Below are positions 24,991 through 34,567 of a stretch of DNA of 39,145 nt, piece by piece. Position 1 is the first letter of the stretch. Each line of letters starts with the position of its first letter. The translations under genes and the position numbers were made by a program. The notes beneath the pieces are model-generated. The model saw only the letters and a list, made by a program, of their open reading frames with translations, was not told the origin of the DNA and did no database searches. The stretch lies in the NCBI GenBank assembly GCA_018608545.1, contig JABAZI010000036.1, positions 7,640 through 46,784 on the forward strand, read 5' to 3'. Source of the stretch: Polaribacter sp. Lineage in GTDB: Bacteria > Bacteroidota > Bacteroidia > Flavobacteriales > Flavobacteriaceae.

Positions 24991-27900
24991 ATGAAAGTAA
25001 AAAGACTAGTTATAATGTTCATTATAGCGGCTACAGTGCAAATTACCTCTGCACAAGAAAAGATTATTTCAGGTATAGTTTCTGATGTTTCGGGAGTTTT
25101 ACCAGGGGTAAGTGTAATCATTGAGGGAACCTCTAAAGGCGTAGAAACCGATTTTGATGGAAAATATGCTATTGAAGCAAGTCCTGGAGATGTTTTGGTA
25201 TTTCGATACCTTGGATTCAAAACAACGAATACAACCGTTGGAACCTCAAATACAATTAACATTATTCTAGAAGAAGGCGGTGAAGTCTTGGATGAGATTG
25301 TCGTTACTGCTTTTGGTATCAAAAGAGAAGAAAAAGCTTTAGGTTATTCTGTACAAAGTATCAAAGGAGATGCGATGACAGAAGCAAGAGAAAGTAACCT
25401 TACAAATGCGATTAGTGGTAAAATTGCTGGAGTTCAGGTTACTGGGACTTCTGGTAGTGTTGGCGCTTCTTCAAGAATCGTATTAAGGGGTAACTCTTCT
25501 ATTACAGGTAATAACGAACCACTATATGTTGTAGATGGTGTACCAATAAGCAACCGAAGCTTTGGTGATGCTGGTTCTTATGGTGGAGTTGATCTACCAA
25601 ACGGTGCCTCAGATCTGAATCCAGATGATATAGAATCTATTACTGTTTTAAAGGGACCAAATGCAGCTGCCTTATACGGATTAAGAGCTGGGAATGGTGT
25701 CATTGTAATTACCACAAAAAAAGGAGATGCTAACAAAAGATTCAGTATTTCTGTAAACACAAATGTTACAATGTCTAACCCCCTGTTGCTTCCTGATTAC
25801 CAAAATTCTTATGGACAAGGTGGTGATTCTAATTTCTTTAACTATGTAAATGGTGCAAGTGGAGGTGTAGGTGACGGTGTTGATGAAAGTTGGGGGCCAG
25901 CGTTAGATGCAGGTCTAGAATTTGTTCAATGGGACTCTCAGTTAACAAACAATGGGAACCCAACTCCTTGGATTTCACATCCAGACAATGTTAAAGACTT
26001 CCTTAATACTGGTTTAAATATTTCTAACAATGTTTCTGTTTCAAGTGGTGGATTTAGACTGTCGATAGGAAATAGTGATCAAAAAGGAATGATGCCTTTT
26101 ACAGAGCTTAAAAAATTCTCTGTGGGACTCAGTGGGGCTTTGCAACTTGGTGAAAAACTGAAAGCAAGTGTTTCTTTAAATTATACAAATCAGAATAGTG
26201 ACAACCTACCAATTACAGGTTATAACAACGAAAATGCATTCCAACAATTTATTTGGTCTGCAAGACAAGTGAATTTCTCAGATTTAAAAGATTGGAGAAG
26301 CTTTCCGCTAGCACCCATCGGAACTGCTGCAGAAGGAACACCTTTAAACTGGAATCATAATTTCCAGAACAATCCTTATTGGGTTTTACAAACCAATACA
26401 AATACTTTTGAAAAGGATCGTCTTATCGGAAATGTTGGTTTAACATCCCAATTAACAGATGATTTAACATTTTCTATGAAGTATGGTATAGATTCGTCTA
26501 GTCTGTTAGACACAAATAGACAAGCTATGGGTAGTGCTTCTGCGCAAAATGGTTCTTACAAAGAAAGACAAATTCGTTCTGAAGAAGTAAATGCAAGTTT
26601 TTTATTAAGTTATGATAAAGACTTCACTGAAGACTTTGGTTTTTCTCTGAGTTTTGGTGGAAACCACATGCACAGAACCTATGATAGAGTTTCCGGAGAA
26701 TTACCAGGCTTAGAATTACCAAACCTATACAACTTATCTAATTTACAAACAGGAGCTACTGCTGAGCTAGGAAACCTTCATACTTATGAACAAATTAATA
26801 GTTTGTATGCATATGGTCAGTTTTCATACAAAGACATGTTTTTCTTAGATTTTACAGCTAGAAATGACTGGTCGAGTATATTACCGGTAGCAAATAATTC
26901 TTTTTTATATCCTTCGGTAACTGGATCTGCTTTACTATCTGACATATTTCCAGCCTTAAAGGAAAATAAAATAAACTTCTTAAAATTAAGAGGAAGTTGG
27001 GCAAAGGTAGGTAGTACCGGTGCTTTAGACCCTTATTCCTTAAATCAAACTTATAAATTAAGTAATTCTGGTTTTGGAAATCAAGCAAGTATTCCTAACA
27101 GACAATATAATCCGAACTTAAAAGCAGAAATAGTAACAAGTATTGAATTTGGTATCGATGCAAAAATGTTTAATAACAGACTGCGTTTAAGCGCTACGTA
27201 TTATGATGCACAGAGTGAAGACTTATTATTACCGATTCAAGTAACTGCAGCTAGTGGTTTTACCAATGTATGGGATAATATTGCTGACATGAGTAACAAA
27301 GGTATTGAACTTCAGCTAGGGGGTACTTTAATTAAGAAAGAGGACTTTAGTTTTGACATTGATTTAAACTTTGCTAAGAATAATAATAAAGTTACTTCTT
27401 TGGGAAACTTAGATACCTATGTTTTAGGAGGTCAATGGGGCTTGAGTTTAGAAGCTAGACCAGGACAACCTTATGGTAGTTTGATTGGTCGAGATTTTGA
27501 AAGAACTACTAGTGGAGATGTTATTTATGAAAATGGTTTGCCTAAAATAGATACAGATCAAAAAATAATTGGAAACATTGCGCCAGACTGGACGGGTGGA
27601 GCTAATTTCTCTATACGTTATAAAGATTTTGATTTTTCTAGTTTGATAGATGCCAAAATAGGCGGTGATGTTCATAGTATGACATACACTTGGGGTAGAT
27701 TTGCTGGAACACTAGCAGAGACATTACGAGGTCGTGAAACTGGTATAGTTGGAAATGGAGTGATGTCTGACGGTAATGGTGGTTTTGTAGCAAATAATGT
27801 AGTTGTTTCTGCAAAATCATTCAATCAAGCATCCTACTCGAACAATATTGAGTCAAGTTCTGTTTTTGATGCCTCTTATGTAAAACTTAGACAAGTATCA

Positions 27901-28116
27901 ATTGGATATACATTACCTCAAAAATTCATTGAAAAATCTATTCTTAAATCATTAAAATTCTCAATTGTTGGTAGAAATCTTGCCATTTTATACAAGAATG
28001 CTCCACATATTGATCCTGAAACAGGATTCAGTAGTTCGAATGGAAACCAAGGTCAAGAATTTGGTCAATCTCCATCAGCAAGAAATATTGGATTCAATAT
28101 TAACATGAGATTTTAA
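24991..28116 (+). CDS. SusC/RagA family TonB-linked outer-membrane transporter
   Basis: 1041 residues. Signal peptide 1-21; a carboxypeptidase-regulatory-like domain at about 26-95 (ISGIVSDVSGVLPGVSVIIEGT); a TonB-box-like DEIVVTAFG at 101-109; a plug domain about 120-245 with LYVVDGVPI (178-186) and LNPDDIESITVLKGPNAAAL (209-228); then a 22-strand-type beta-barrel ending in aromatic MRF. It imports large nutrients together with the SusD-like lid encoded 21 bases downstream. The neighbouring secreted M4 protease and absence of glycosidases suggest peptides as substrate, as for RagAB of Porphyromonas gingivalis (inference). Confidence 0.96.
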   Translation: MKVKRLVIMFIIAATVQITSAQEKIISGIVSDVSGVLPGVSVIIEGTSKGVETDFDGKYAIEASPGDVLVFRYLGFKTTNTTVGTSNTINIILEEGGEVLDEIVVTAFGIKREEKALGYSVQSIKGDAMTEARESNLTNAISGKIAGVQVTGTSGSVGASSRIVLRGNSSITGNNEPLYVVDGVPISNRSFGDAGSYGGVDLPNGASDLNPDDIESITVLKGPNAAALYGLRAGNGVIVITTKKGDANKRFSISVNTNVTMSNPLLLPDYQNSYGQGGDSNFFNYVNGASGGVGDGVDESWGPALDAGLEFVQWDSQLTNNGNPTPWISHPDNVKDFLNTGLNISNNVSVSSGGFRLSIGNSDQKGMMPFTELKKFSVGLSGALQLGEKLKASVSLNYTNQNSDNLPITGYNNENAFQQFIWSARQVNFSDLKDWRSFPLAPIGTAAEGTPLNWNHNFQNNPYWVLQTNTNTFEKDRLIGNVGLTSQLTDDLTFSMKYGIDSSSLLDTNRQAMGSASAQNGSYKERQIRSEEVNASFLLSYDKDFTEDFGFSLSFGGNHMHRTYDRVSGELPGLELPNLYNLSNLQTGATAELGNLHTYEQINSLYAYGQFSYKDMFFLDFTARNDWSSILPVANNSFLYPSVTGSALLSDIFPALKENKINFLKLRGSWAKVGSTGALDPYSLNQTYKLSNSGFGNQASIPNRQYNPNLKAEIVTSIEFGIDAKMFNNRLRLSATYYDAQSEDLLLPIQVTAASGFTNVWDNIADMSNKGIELQLGGTLIKKEDFSFDIDLNFAKNNNKVTSLGNLDTYVLGGQWGLSLEARPGQPYGSLIGRDFERTTSGDVIYENGLPKIDTDQKIIGNIAPDWTGGANFSIRYKDFDFSSLIDAKIGGDVHSMTYTWGRFAGTLAETLRGRETGIVGNGVMSDGNGGFVANNVVVSAKSFNQASYSNNIESSSVFDASYVKLRQVSIGYTLPQKFIEKSILKSLKFSIVGRNLAILYKNAPHIDPETGFSSSNGNQGQEFGQSPSARNIGFNINMRF

Positions 28117-28137
28117 TTAAATCAAAACAGAAAAATT

Positions 28138-29571
28138 ATGAAAAAATTAAATATAATTTTATATGCTTTTTTAAGCTTTGTTCTATTCACTGGCTGTGAT
28201 AAAGGCTTTGAAGAGTTCAATGTGGATCCAAACAACTCCACAGTAGTTCCAGCCCACCTATTATTAGGAGGGCCACAAAGAATATATATGAACACCATGT
28301 ACTCAGTACTAAAAGGTGGAGACATGGGGGCATGTTGGGCTCAACAATGGTCCAAAGTTCAGTATAATGATGAAGCACGTTATGTGCCAAGAAGAGGAGT
28401 GATCGATGATATTTGGGATGTAATGTATGCCGATGTTATTACCGAATCTAAAGACATGTATGATTTGGCTGGAGCAGAAGGAAATAACAGTTTAAAAGGT
28501 GCTGGATTGGTCATGCAAGCAGTTGCTTACCAAACATTGGTTGATCTTTATGGTCCAATACCTTTTACTGAAGCAATAGATGGTAATAATCTAAAACCTG
28601 TATATGATAGTGAATCGGTAGTATACGAGGGAATCATTCAAATGCTTTCAGATGCCTCAACATTATTAGCTAGTGGTAAAGGTACGATTACAAGTAGCTC
28701 TGATTTATTCTATGGAGGGAATGTTTCTAACTGGATTAAGTTAGCTAATTCATTAAAATTTAGAGCATTGATGAGAATCTCATCTACTAAAAACGTGATG
28801 GTAGATTTACAAGCTTTGATGGGTAAAATGTTTACTTCTAATACGGACAATGCACAAATTTCTTATTTATCTGCACCACCTGATGCAAACCCTATTTGGG
28901 AAAGTATTGTATATAGAAATAGACCAGAATACAGAATTAATTCTGTAATGGTTGAGATGTTAACAAGTTTAAATGATGATAGATTAGCAGTATATGCAGG
29001 TAAAAATGCTTCCGGAAATATTGTTGGAAAACCCTCAGGTTTCGGAGTTCAAACAACATTACCAAATGAAGATTTAGGCTACACTTATGCAAATATTTCT
29101 CCTTTAGGTGAAAAGTATTTAACAGCAACACTTCCTGGTGTTCTTATGTCTTATTCTCAATTGGCTTTATTAATTGCACAAGCTGCTAATGAAGGATATA
29201 TCGCTGGAGGAATAACTTCAGCACAAGAATGGTATCAAGAAGGTATCAAAGCGAGTTTTGATTTTAATGGTATCAGTTCTGTTGATTATTTAGCTCAACC
29301 TAGCATTGGTTTCAGTACAAAAGCAGATGCTAGAATAAAAATAGCAACCCAAGAATGGATTGCTTTATTTGGTCAAGGATTTGAAAGTTGGACAGAGTGG
29401 AGAAGAAATAAAATTCCTGTTTTAGCACCCGCTGCAGAGTCTCTTATAGACCAGATTCCATCTCGCTTATTCTACCCAACCACAGAGCCTTCTTTAAACA
29501 AAAAAAACTACGAAGCAGGTGTTCAAACGATCGGTAGTGATAATTTAACAGCACCGTTATTCTGGCAATAA
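28138..29571 (+). CDS. SusD/RagB-like substrate-binding lipoprotein
   Basis: 477 residues. Lipoprotein signal with acylated Cys20 (LFTGCDKGFEEFNVDPNN), the classical start of SusD-like proteins of the second Pfam group (SusD-like_2). The helical TPR scaffold is visible in LKGAGLVMQAVAYQTLVDLYG (about 120-140, split by a turn) and near the C-terminus in IKIATQEWIALFGQGFESW. The protein forms the hinged lid over the SusC barrel at the cell surface and helps capture substrate. It is encoded directly after susC and followed after 20 bases by an unrecognised lipoprotein. Confidence 0.94.
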   Translation: MKKLNIILYAFLSFVLFTGCDKGFEEFNVDPNNSTVVPAHLLLGGPQRIYMNTMYSVLKGGDMGACWAQQWSKVQYNDEARYVPRRGVIDDIWDVMYADVITESKDMYDLAGAEGNNSLKGAGLVMQAVAYQTLVDLYGPIPFTEAIDGNNLKPVYDSESVVYEGIIQMLSDASTLLASGKGTITSSSDLFYGGNVSNWIKLANSLKFRALMRISSTKNVMVDLQALMGKMFTSNTDNAQISYLSAPPDANPIWESIVYRNRPEYRINSVMVEMLTSLNDDRLAVYAGKNASGNIVGKPSGFGVQTTLPNEDLGYTYANISPLGEKYLTATLPGVLMSYSQLALLIAQAANEGYIAGGITSAQEWYQEGIKASFDFNGISSVDYLAQPSIGFSTKADARIKIATQEWIALFGQGFESWTEWRRNKIPVLAPAAESLIDQIPSRLFYPTTEPSLNKKNYEAGVQTIGSDNLTAPLFWQ

Positions 29572-29591
29572 TTAATTTAAAAAACGAAAAA

Positions 29592-30527
29592 ATGAATAAA
29601 ATAAAATATTACTTACTTATATTATTTTCAATAGTTACAGTAATAGCATGTGTAGATAACAATAATGATGAATTAACAGGTGATGCAATTACGGGAGGTT
29701 TGTTAACCATCAGCGATCAAATGAAATCGATAGCATATGTTGTTGGTGATGGAGCGACCTATACCGTAACTGGATCTGTTTTTCAAGGAAATGATCAAAC
29801 AAATTCAATAGATGTATATATATCTTTTACCGATTCTAAAACTAGAGAAACGAGTAATGAAAAGTTATATAAATCAATTGATATGACAAACACTTCAATT
29901 GGATCTCACGCTCCATTCTCTGTCAGTTTTTCTTATGAGGATTTAAGTTCCGATTTAAATCTTTCAGATGGACCTGTATCTGCTGATGATACTCAATTAA
30001 ACATTGGTGACTTTTTTAATGTGCGTTATGAATCTAAATTAGCTTCGGGTGAAACTGTTACAAACTCTGTTTCTACAAAAGTTTCAGTTGGTACTCGTTT
30101 TGCGGGTAGATATGCACCTTTAGTAGGAGAATACTATAGAATAGGTGTATTAACTTATAGTACTGCTGATTGGCTTTCTTTTTGTCCTGAAACATTAATA
30201 GAATCAGTAAATGCGAGCACTTACAGGGTTGTTGAATTTTTCGGACCATTTGCAGAAAATGAATGGTATTTTGAAATTGATAATAATGACAATATAACAT
30301 ATCCAGATAATACACCTTCAGGTGATGCACAAACGGGTAACGGACAGCCTTTCATTACATGTGCATCAAATTTAGCAGACTTATCAAACATACCTTGTGG
30401 TTCAGAATCAAATAAGGTAATTCGTTCTAATGATGGTAAGGACAAACTTATTATGAGTTTTGGATACTTTACTGAAGGATCTGGCTCTAGAGAGTTTTAT
30501 CAAGAATTAGAAAAAATAACAGATTAA
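29592..30527 (+). CDS. Surface-type lipoprotein of the SusCD locus, unknown family
   Basis: 311 residues, not recognised. Lipoprotein signal with Cys20 (VIACVDNNNDE); the acidic Asn/Asp stretch right after Cys resembles the surface-export signal of Bacteroidota lipoproteins. The mature protein is mostly beta (SYVVGDGATYTVTG-like strands, residues 40-165 like an immunoglobulin-type domain) with a C-terminal part holding three or four Cys (SFCPET, FITCASN, IPCGSES) and many aromatic residues. Position third after SusC and SusD is where SusE/SusF-type ligand-binding lipoproteins normally sit, so surface ligand binding is plausible. Confidence 0.8.
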   Translation: MNKIKYYLLILFSIVTVIACVDNNNDELTGDAITGGLLTISDQMKSIAYVVGDGATYTVTGSVFQGNDQTNSIDVYISFTDSKTRETSNEKLYKSIDMTNTSIGSHAPFSVSFSYEDLSSDLNLSDGPVSADDTQLNIGDFFNVRYESKLASGETVTNSVSTKVSVGTRFAGRYAPLVGEYYRIGVLTYSTADWLSFCPETLIESVNASTYRVVEFFGPFAENEWYFEIDNNDNITYPDNTPSGDAQTGNGQPFITCASNLADLSNIPCGSESNKVIRSNDGKDKLIMSFGYFTEGSGSREFYQELEKITD

Positions 30528-30545
30528 ATTTAAATATAAGAAATA

Positions 30546-31835
30546 ATGAAAAATATATTAATAAAAATATCCTTCTCCATATTAACATTTTTACTAATGT
30601 TCTCCTGTTCAGAAAAGGATGATTACACAGGTGATTCTGTTCTTTCAGTTTCGTCTCCAACATTAGCGGTTAGTTTAGGTTTTCCAAACGCACAAACATT
30701 GATAGAGCAAGAAATTAGTTATGATTTTACAGTAACAATTTCTGAAATACAAGCTGTAGATGTTGTTGTACATTTAGAACAAACCGAGGGAACAGCGACT
30801 GTTAATGAAGATTTTTCAATGCCAAAATCAGTAAAAATTGAAAAAGGAGCTTTAAGTGCTAGTGGTAAAATTACTATTCATGAAGATGAAATTATGGAAG
30901 ATACTGAAACAGTTACCATTCAAATTGGATCTGGTAACGAAGCAAACCTAAGTGGAGTTAGTGGACAAACAGTAAGTTTTGAAATTGCGAACTTAACTGA
31001 GGGAGATTTAGTTGTTGGTATGTCTTGGGCTGCCTCTAGTTCAGTTACGGATAATTATGGAAATGAAATAGCTGCTTATGATCTTGCTAATTTAAGATTA
31101 CTATTAGCAGATTCTCCATTTACAAGGATCTATGATAAGGCCAATGGTACTGCAAATGAAACGTATATATTATCTGAAGCCGCTCCGGATATGACATATT
31201 CTTTCATAGCAGATGTTCATGCTGCTATGTCAGAAATACCGGTAGACTTAGACATTACGCTTACTTTTGACCAAGTTGGTACTATTAATGGTCAAACGCA
31301 TTCTTTTTCAACTGCTTTGAATACTACTGAATCTTGTCCAACTGTAAATTACGTAATGGCAACAGTTACCAAATCTGGTAATTCATATTCAATCGCAGAA
31401 GTTGGGAAAAAAAACTCAATAGACTTGAATGATGTCGTAGGAACATGGTCTGGTCAGGCTTCGTGGTTTGAGATGTTCGGCTATACCTCTGAAGTTATAA
31501 CCTCCACGGATGTTAATGGTGATCTTTTGATTAATGGACTTGCTTTTCAATGGTTCACAGGATGGTGGGATGAAGTAATTATATCGAATACTCCTGTTAA
31601 AATTACTTTTAATGATGGGTGTACTGACGATTTTATAATTGAAGAACAACCTTACATCGTGTCAACTTGGAACGGATCTCCCCAACCAGCCTATAATATA
31701 AGTGGTTCTGGAACTTTAGTTAAAACAGCTACTGGATTCAGAATGATAGTTTTTCCTATTTTACATCAATCTTCTTGGACGATTGATGGTACTTTATGGG
31801 GTGATCGATTTGTTGAAGTACTTACATTAGATTAA
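30546..31835 (+). CDS. Lipoprotein with Calx-beta-like domain in the SusCD locus
   Basis: 429 residues. Lipoprotein signal with Cys21 (LLMFSCSEKDDY), acidic after the Cys. Residues about 45-150 resemble a Calx-beta domain (GTATVNEDFSM, then IHEDEIMEDTETVTIQI), a calcium-binding beta-sandwich in other proteins. The C-terminal half (about 275-429) starts with DLNDVVGTWSGQASWFEM and is very rich in Trp and Phe, a beta-rich module that may bind ligand. No enzyme motif is seen. It is 18 bases after the preceding lipoprotein gene and is followed by a terminator, ending the core operon. Confidence 0.8.
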   Translation: MKNILIKISFSILTFLLMFSCSEKDDYTGDSVLSVSSPTLAVSLGFPNAQTLIEQEISYDFTVTISEIQAVDVVVHLEQTEGTATVNEDFSMPKSVKIEKGALSASGKITIHEDEIMEDTETVTIQIGSGNEANLSGVSGQTVSFEIANLTEGDLVVGMSWAASSSVTDNYGNEIAAYDLANLRLLLADSPFTRIYDKANGTANETYILSEAAPDMTYSFIADVHAAMSEIPVDLDITLTFDQVGTINGQTHSFSTALNTTESCPTVNYVMATVTKSGNSYSIAEVGKKNSIDLNDVVGTWSGQASWFEMFGYTSEVITSTDVNGDLLINGLAFQWFTGWWDEVIISNTPVKITFNDGCTDDFIIEEQPYIVSTWNGSPQPAYNISGSGTLVKTATGFRMIVFPILHQSSWTIDGTLWGDRFVEVLTLD

Positions 31836-31888
31836 ATCATTTTTTTAACTAATGATGGGAAAAATTTAATAGCGTAATTAAAAACAAA

Positions 31889-31918
31889 GTCACTCCATAC
31901 AAATGAGTGGCTTTTTTA
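31889..31918 (+). terminator. Intrinsic terminator between the lipoprotein gene and the M4 protease
   Basis: AGTCACTC (31889-31896) pairs with GAGTGGCT (31906-31913), eight pairs including one G-U, around a 9-base loop and followed directly by T residues. It lies 53 bases after the lipoprotein stop and only about 21 bases before the protease ATG, so protease transcripts probably arise by readthrough. A smaller hairpin (31836-31841 with 31851-31856) precedes it. Confidence 0.7.
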
Positions 31919-31939
31919 AAAATCAAAAAAAACAGCCAA

Positions 31940-34501
31940 ATGAAAAGAAAATATTTAAGCTTAGTCGTATTATTTTTAATTCAGCTTGTAAATGCTCAAA
32001 ACACTGTTTTAGAGTCTATTAGTGAATTAGAAAATATAACTCAAGCAACTGTCAGTATAAATAAAAATTTAAAAATTCCAGGTTTTATTAAATTTCCAAT
32101 TAATAAGCCATATATTTTAAAAGGAAATAGTTTAAAGGAAAAAGTAACTAATTTTTTAAATATTAATAAGTCTATATATGCAATTGAGAATATCAGTGAA
32201 ACCCTTAAGTTTGTTTCTGAAAAAACAGATACTTATGGCTTAAAACACTATACTCTAAAACAACAATACAAAGGTGTTGATGTATTTGATGCTGAATTGA
32301 AATTTCATTTTGATAAAAATGATAATTTAAAATCTATAAATGGAAATATTATTCCTGATATAAATCTTAATTCAATTCCAGGATTAAGTCTTACAGATGC
32401 AAATAGTAAAGCACTTGACTTGATTGGTGTACAAAACTTAAATCAGTCCGGAAAAGAATTAAAAATTATATCTAACAAACTTTATGTATTCCCAAAAGGT
32501 TTAGCACAAGGTTATATAACTACTAAACATTTAGTGTACAGAATTGAAGTTAGAAATGATTATGATGTTAGAGAATTTTTATTTATCGATGCTCATTCAG
32601 GTAAATTAATAGAGCAATTTACAGGAATTGCACATGCTTTAAACAGATCTCTTTACGAAGTAGATATGGAAAATAAAATATATACAGAGGGTGATATCAT
32701 TTTCTTTTTTGATCAATGGCAAAAGAATCAAATAGAAACTGCTGGTCATGTGTACTATTTTTTTAAACATGCGTTTAACTTTATCTCTTTCGACAATCGT
32801 GATGCCGAGATGATATCGATAAATAATATACCAGAGAATTGTCCAAACGCCTTTTGGAACGGAGTAAATACAAATTATTGTGAGGGTATAGCTTCTGATG
32901 ATATAGTTGCCCATGAATGGGGTCATGCATATACTCAGTATACCTCTGACTTAATTTATGAATATGAATCAGGTGCGTTAAATGAATCTTTCTCTGATAT
33001 TTGGGGAGAAACAGTTGATTTGATAAATAATTATCAAGATGAAGATGAAGATAATTCACTTCGTACAGCAATGAATAACTCCGTTCGATGGGTGGTTGGT
33101 GAAGATATAGAGGCATTTAGTGGTGCTTTACGTGATATGTCGGATCCAACTATATATGGAAGTCCAGGTAAGGTTACAGATAGTAATTATTGGTGTAGTT
33201 CAGATGATAATGGAGGAGTTCATTTTAATTCAGGAATCCCAAATCACGCTTATGCCTTAATGGTAGACGGAGGAAGCTATAATGGTCAAACGATTACTGG
33301 TATTGGATTCACCAAAGCAGCTCATATTTTTTGGAGAGCGCAAAGCGAGTACTTAACTCAAACTAGCGGATTCTCTACTTTTTCGGATGCCATTGTTGCT
33401 TCATGTGATGATTTAATTGGTCTTAATTTAAAAGGTTTATCTACTACAGAAACTCCACCAGGGCTATCCGGAGAAATAATAACTTCTGCTGATTATAATG
33501 AGGTCCTTAAGACATTAATTGCTGTAGAACTCCGTTCTGAAAACAATTGTTCTTTTGCAACAATACTAAGTGAGAATGAAGACCTTTGTGACGCCAGTAT
33601 AAATAATCCAATTTTTACCGAAAATTGGGAAGACGGTATAAATGAAAATTGGAGTATTTCTCAATTACCTGAAAACGCAGCTGGATGGGAAGCCAGAGAA
33701 TGGATTTTAAAAACTAATTTACCAAAAGGCAGAGAAGGACTTGCCATTTATGCACCAAACCCAGCGAATGGTCTTGAAAGTGATGGTGGTGGTTCATGTG
33801 ACACCCAGCATGGAATCATTCGTTTAGAGAGTCCTACCATTACAATGCCGAATACAACTGATGGACAATTTGAATTGGCTTTTACACACAATATTGCAAC
33901 CGAACCAGATTACGATGGAGGTAATATTAAATTCAGTATCGATGAAGGAAACACATGGGCACTTGTTCCAAGTTCTTCTTTTACAGTGAATTCTTACAAT
34001 AAGTTTATTGTTACAGATAACGATAATAATAACCCAATGATAGAAGAAGATGTTTTTTCTGGTACAGATGAAAATTCTGAAAACAGTTCTTGGGGACAAA
34101 GTGTTATAAACTTATCCAGTTTGGGTGTTGTCGCAAATTCAACTATAAAATTTAGATGGGAATTTGGAAGTGATGGATGTAACGGTAATGATGGTTGGTA
34201 TGTTGATGAAATCGTTGTTTATAATTGTGCGATTGTATTATCTGTAAATAGCTATGACTTTTTAAATAAAAACGTACGCATTTTAGAAAATCCATCTTCA
34301 GGTATATTTAAAATAAAGGTGCAAAATATTTCAGATTTTAAGTACGATATTTATGATATTACAGGAAAAATATTACAAAACAACGTAAAAATTAATAAGA
34401 ATTTATTTAATATTGATTTAACTAAATATTCAAAAGGACTTTATTTCGTTAAATTGTATTCTAATTTAGGATCTATTACTAAAAAATTGATAGTAAAGTA
34501 A
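31940..34501 (+). CDS. Secreted M4 (thermolysin-like) metalloprotease with T9SS sorting domain
   Basis: 853 residues from the ATG at 31940; an upstream in-frame extension runs into the terminator and is rejected. Signal peptide 1-20; FTP/PepSY-like inhibitory propeptide about 40-225; M4 catalytic domain about 235-545 with HEWGH at 325-329, Glu349 in GALNESFSDIW as third zinc ligand and His428 in GGVHFNSGI as the catalytic His. A MAM/jelly-roll-like domain (about 555-765) follows, and the last ~80 residues (VRILENPSSGIFKI..., YDITGKIL, ...LYFVKLYSNLGSITKKLIVK) form a type A T9SS C-terminal domain. It likely digests protein outside the cell to feed the SusCD importer. Confidence 0.94.
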   Translation: MKRKYLSLVVLFLIQLVNAQNTVLESISELENITQATVSINKNLKIPGFIKFPINKPYILKGNSLKEKVTNFLNINKSIYAIENISETLKFVSEKTDTYGLKHYTLKQQYKGVDVFDAELKFHFDKNDNLKSINGNIIPDINLNSIPGLSLTDANSKALDLIGVQNLNQSGKELKIISNKLYVFPKGLAQGYITTKHLVYRIEVRNDYDVREFLFIDAHSGKLIEQFTGIAHALNRSLYEVDMENKIYTEGDIIFFFDQWQKNQIETAGHVYYFFKHAFNFISFDNRDAEMISINNIPENCPNAFWNGVNTNYCEGIASDDIVAHEWGHAYTQYTSDLIYEYESGALNESFSDIWGETVDLINNYQDEDEDNSLRTAMNNSVRWVVGEDIEAFSGALRDMSDPTIYGSPGKVTDSNYWCSSDDNGGVHFNSGIPNHAYALMVDGGSYNGQTITGIGFTKAAHIFWRAQSEYLTQTSGFSTFSDAIVASCDDLIGLNLKGLSTTETPPGLSGEIITSADYNEVLKTLIAVELRSENNCSFATILSENEDLCDASINNPIFTENWEDGINENWSISQLPENAAGWEAREWILKTNLPKGREGLAIYAPNPANGLESDGGGSCDTQHGIIRLESPTITMPNTTDGQFELAFTHNIATEPDYDGGNIKFSIDEGNTWALVPSSSFTVNSYNKFIVTDNDNNNPMIEEDVFSGTDENSENSSWGQSVINLSSLGVVANSTIKFRWEFGSDGCNGNDGWYVDEIVVYNCAIVLSVNSYDFLNKNVRILENPSSGIFKIKVQNISDFKYDIYDITGKILQNNVKINKNLFNIDLTKYSKGLYFVKLYSNLGSITKKLIVK

Positions 34502-34530
34502 AATATTTCTAAAGAATAATCAGAGTAAGC

Positions 34531-34567
34531 CACCTATGTAAAATCAATTTTATATAGGTGTTTTTAT
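34531..34567 (+). terminator. Intrinsic terminator of the M4 protease gene
   Basis: Bases 34531-34544 pair with 34547-34560 over up to 14 bp (one G-U, and the innermost pairs open to give a loop), then five T and more T-rich sequence. It lies 29 bases after the protease stop. Confidence 0.85.

Noticed and set aside
32639..34099. Several minus-strand frames of 90-110 codons inside the M4 protease gene
   Set aside because: The M4 catalytic motifs and full-length homology of the plus strand explain the region; the antisense frames show no family features.
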